Below, piece by piece: positions 6,493-8,718 of a DNA stretch of 8,718 bases. Origin of the DNA: Candidatus Bipolaricaulota bacterium. Lineage in GTDB: Bacteria > Bipolaricaulota > Bipolaricaulia > Bipolaricaulales > Bipolaricaulaceae. The notes beneath the pieces were generated by a model. That model worked only from the letters and a program-made list of their open reading frames with translations, had not been told where the DNA came from and made no database searches. Numbering within the stretch: position 1 is the first letter of the stretch; every line of letters begins with the position of its first letter. The translations under genes and the position numbers were made by a program. Location of the stretch: contig JANXBC010000011.1 of assembly GCA_025060555.1 (NCBI GenBank), positions 1 to 8,718 on the forward strand, read 5' to 3'.

Positions 6493-6754
6493 CGATTACC
6501 TCACCGATGCGCACGATCTTCTTTAAGCGATCTAAAACAGCCAGGGCCTCAGCAAGGCAACCCGGGGCCACATAGATCTTGAACAATTTGCGCCCACCGA
6601 CCTCGCGATACTCCCGCCGCACATTGACCAAACCATCATGGATCGCAAAGGCTCCGTCTACAGTGTGTAGGGTTTCCTCATCCATTTCCACCCAAAGGAC
6701 ATGCATCTTCTTTGGGGGTGTGAGGTTACGAAGGAAAGGGAAGCGTTCAGCCAT
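6473..6754 (-). CDS. Uncharacterised 93-residue protein between mazG and yqeG
   Basis: I do not firmly recognise this protein. It is small and soluble, with no signal peptide or membrane span. After a basic start (MAERFPFLRNLTPPKK) it shows a likely beta strand (MHVLWVEM, 17-24), a helix (DEETLHTVDGAFAIHD), a strand-turn-strand (LVNVRREYREVGGRKLFKIYVAP, 42-64), a helix (LAEALAVLDRLKKI) and a last strand (IGEVIVEH). This ferredoxin-like alpha/beta order, with DGLVNVR and then vAPg before a helix, recalls the DUF4911 type of small domain, but I hold that loosely. It is very likely a real gene: it overlaps mazG by 8 bases and yqeG by 20, keeps one reading frame between them, and has a plausible fold. 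Only a weak AGAAGAG precedes the ATG, so translation is probably coupled to mazG. Confidence 0.75.
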   Translation of the reverse strand: MAERFPFLRNLTPPKKMHVLWVEMDEETLHTVDGAFAIHDGLVNVRREYREVGGRKLFKIYVAPGCLAEALAVLDRLKKIVRIGEVIVEHEAD

Positions 6755-7364
6755 GCTCTTCTAGGAACTGATGGAGGGCGAGCTCCGGGTCCACACCGAG
6801 TTTACGGGCCAAAGCCACGATCTCGAGGAGTGCTTCCGCTATCGCTTTGCCCGGTTCGCCCGCGGGAAGCTCCCGCCCTCTAGGGAAGCGGATGGGCTGG
6901 CCTTGGGCTTCCTTCACCTCGAGGAATTTGCTCGCCCTAATTAGGGCTGGTTTGGCGCGATCTTCGGCTCTTTTCGCGCTTCGGTCCTCCTCTTTCTTCA
7001 GCTCCTCCCACTGGGCCCGCACTTCCTCGGCCGTCCCCACCTTTTCCTTCCCAAAAACATGGGGATGACGACGGATCAGTTTCTCCTTCAGGGTTTCCGC
7101 AACATCCGCAATGGTGAACCGGCCAGCTTCCGCCTCAATCTGAGCGTGGAGAAGGACCTGCAAAAGAACATCCCCAAGCTCTTCCTCGATGGCGGCGGGG
7201 TTACCGTCGCTCACCGCGGCGGCAAGCTCATAAGCTTCTTCGAGGAGATAGGGAACAAGACTGCGGTGGGTTTGGGCGCGGTCCCACGGGCATCCATTGG
7301 GCCCACGCAGCTGAGCCACCACTTCTACCAACTCTGCCAAAGCTTTGGCCACGCGCGTGTTCAT
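6747..7364 (-). CDS. mazG: MazG nucleoside triphosphate pyrophosphohydrolase
   Basis: Cytoplasmic enzyme that hydrolyses (d)NTPs to the monophosphate and pyrophosphate, cleaning up non-canonical or excess nucleotides. The N-terminal catalytic domain is clear: LRGPNGCPWDRAQTHRSL at 19-36, YLLEEAYEL with the EExxE metal site at Glu42, Glu43 and Glu46, then EELGDVLLQVLLHAQI with ExxD at Glu62 and Asp65, and the conserved RRHPHVFG at 98-105. At 205 residues it is shorter than the roughly 260-residue two-domain E. coli protein. The second half keeps KPALIRASK and a final helix (ALLEIVALARKLG...ALHQF) but lacks the second set of acidic residues, so only one active site is expected. The ATG overlaps the upstream TPR stop as ATGA and has no Shine-Dalgarno (CCCCAACCGC precedes it), which suggests termination-reinitiation. 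Confidence 0.95.
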   Translation of the reverse strand: MNTRVAKALAELVEVVAQLRGPNGCPWDRAQTHRSLVPYLLEEAYELAAAVSDGNPAAIEEELGDVLLQVLLHAQIEAEAGRFTIADVAETLKEKLIRRHPHVFGKEKVGTAEEVRAQWEELKKEEDRSAKRAEDRAKPALIRASKFLEVKEAQGQPIRFPRGRELPAGEPGKAIAEALLEIVALARKLGVDPELALHQFLEEHG

Positions 7365-8718
7365 TGCGGTTGGGGCTGCTGAAGCTCAGCAAGCAAGGCC
7401 CGTACTTCTTCAGCTCGGAAATTGGGGTCTACGTTCTGAATGCGTTGCAAGTCCGATACGGCTTCGCTGTAACGTCCGAGCTCCTTGTAAAGGAGAGCGC
7501 GGTTCCACAGGGCTTCAAGCCCGACTTGGCTCAAAGGCTTCGTCGTTCCCGCTCGCTGCTCCTCGCATGCGATGATCTTTCCATAAATTTCGACCTTCTT
7601 TGTCGCTGTTGTGGCCAAAGCCAGGGCTTGATCATAATAGCCCAAGGCGCGATCGTACTGGGTCTTGGGCACGTAGCAATCACCCAAGCCAACAAGGGCC
7701 TCGATGTTCTGGGGGTCCCGGCTGAGGATGGCCTCGTACTGGGCAATGGCCGCGTCGTACTTGTACTGTTCGCGCAAGTAACTGGCTAAGCGGAAGCGAG
7801 TGGAAATGTCATCGGGTTTGAGCTCCACGATTTTTCGGGCTGCCTGCTCGCGGGTTTCCACATCGCCAGCAAAGCGCAGGGCATTCTGATACTCCTCCAG
7901 AGCTTTGTCCTTCTGGCCCTGCGCCAAGAGCAAATCGCCGTAACCTAATCGAGCTTGGGCGTTGTAGGGTGAGCGCTGGACGAGGTCTTGGTAGCGGCGT
8001 ATGGCCTCCTCTGTGCGTCCAGCCGCAGCGAGCGCTTGCGCCAGCCGAAGTTGCACATCGGTGGTGGGGGACTTCTGCCAAGCTTTGGTGTAATAGTTCA
8101 CCGCCTCGTTTGCCTTTCCCTGTCCGAGGAGGAGATCGCCCATGAGGGTCAGGGCTGCGGTGTTTTCCGCATCGACCTTGAGGACTTCTTCCACGATGGG
8201 CTTCCCTTGCTCGTATTGTTTGTTGCGCACATAGGCTTCGGCCAACTTGAGTTTGATGGAAGTGCTCCCCGGCTGGATTTCCAAAGCTTTCTGGAAAAAT
8301 TCCACAGCCCGTCCGTAGAGCTGCATGGCCATGGCATTTTCACCACGGCTCACCCAGCCCGCGGCAAACTTCGGATCGATCTCCAAAAGCCGGCTGTACT
8401 GGGCTTCGGCCTGCACATTTTGCCCAGCCAGCCGATAGCTTTCCGCAAGCTGATAGAGGACTTGGACGTTTTGGGGATCCAAAAGGAGAACGCGGTTGAA
8501 GAAGGCCTCGTCCCCTTCCCCTGTTTCCATGAATTTCAGGTATTGGGCGAGGGCTTTAGCTTTGAGCTCCGATTCCTTCGCCCGCAAATTCGCTAATTCT
8601 GCCTCTTCCTCGGAGGTCCGCCCTTCCTTTTTCTCCAAATCCGCCCGTTTGCTCACCACCTCGGTATAAAGGTCCTCGTAGATCCGACCGATGTAATACG
8701 GAAGGTAATTATCCAAAG
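7361..8718 (-). CDS. Tetratricopeptide-repeat protein (5' end outside window)
   Basis: A TPR scaffold protein of at least 452 codons, open at the right edge. The frame is already open at the last base and no convincing start is visible, so the true N-terminus lies beyond the window. A charged helical stretch (about 18-60, counted from the TTG codon at 8716) looks like a short coiled coil. Roughly nine TPR units follow from about 82 to 432, with the usual A..Y.......A...Y..AL...P spacing, for example AESYRLAGQNVQAEAQYSRL and GDLLLAQGQKDKALEEYQNA. The tail ends in a Gln/Pro-rich LLAELQQPQPQ. TPR arrays mediate protein-protein contacts; no enzymatic domain is seen and the partner is unknown. Without the N-terminus I cannot say whether it is exported or membrane-anchored. 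Its stop overlaps mazG by four bases, so the two are probably made from one transcript. Confidence 0.92.
   Translation of the reverse strand, partial: LDNYLPYYIGRIYEDLYTEVVSKRADLEKKEGRTSEEEAELANLRAKESELKAKALAQYLKFMETGEGDEAFFNRVLLLDPQNVQVLYQLAESYRLAGQNVQAEAQYSRLLEIDPKFAAGWVSRGENAMAMQLYGRAVEFFQKALEIQPGSTSIKLKLAEAYVRNKQYEQGKPIVEEVLKVDAENTAALTLMGDLLLGQGKANEAVNYYTKAWQKSPTTDVQLRLAQALAAAGRTEEAIRRYQDLVQRSPYNAQARLGYGDLLLAQGQKDKALEEYQNALRFAGDVETREQAARKIVELKPDDISTRFRLASYLREQYKYDAAIAQYEAILSRDPQNIEALVGLGDCYVPKTQYDRALGYYDQALALATTATKKVEIYGKIIACEEQRAGTTKPLSQVGLEALWNRALLYKELGRYSEAVSDLQRIQNVDPNFRAEEVRALLAELQQPQPQ

Overview
All supported genes in this window lie on the minus strand and read right to left. The DNA is moderately GC-rich, tightly packed and bacterial. 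Neighbouring genes overlap by 4-20 bases or are separated by short spacers, the longest about 115 bases. No stretch over 300 bases lacks a gene. I saw no tRNA, rRNA, CRISPR array, insertion sequence or clear rho-independent terminator. The gene set (BMP-type nucleoside transporter, PucR regulator, YqeG phosphatase, MazG) occurs in several lineages, including Firmicutes, Deinococcus-Thermus, Chloroflexota and candidate phyla such as Bipolaricaulota. The compactness and possible leaderless start would suit a small, perhaps thermophilic genome, but the taxonomic guess is weak.

Right part (8718 down to 5995): an apparent operon with overlapping genes. In transcription order it holds a TPR-repeat protein whose 5' end lies outside the window, mazG (nucleoside triphosphate pyrophosphohydrolase), a 93-residue protein of unknown function, and yqeG (HAD-family phosphatase). 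The junctions (ATGA, 8-base and 20-base overlaps) suggest translational coupling.

Middle (5977 to 4307): a full-length PucR-family transcriptional regulator, 17 bases after yqeG on the same strand. It has no Shine-Dalgarno. A TATACT hexamer lies 7 bases before its ATG, as expected for a promoter giving a leaderless mRNA. It could be transcribed with the upstream genes, from its own start, or both.

Left part (4191 to 1): a four-gene ABC importer of the BMP/nucleoside class, in the order double ATPase, permease, permease, substrate-binding protein. The last is cut by the window edge. The 115-base gap before the ATPase gene holds a plausible sigma-70-type promoter with a GCACA/TGTGC inverted repeat just upstream of its -35 element, a likely regulator site. 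The simplest reading is a nucleoside or nucleobase uptake system controlled by the adjacent PucR-type sensor.

I found no clearly unprecedented system. The items most worth checking are the candidate PucR operator, the possible leaderless start of pucR, the small protein between mazG and yqeG, the shortened second half of MazG, and the six cysteines of the exported binding protein.
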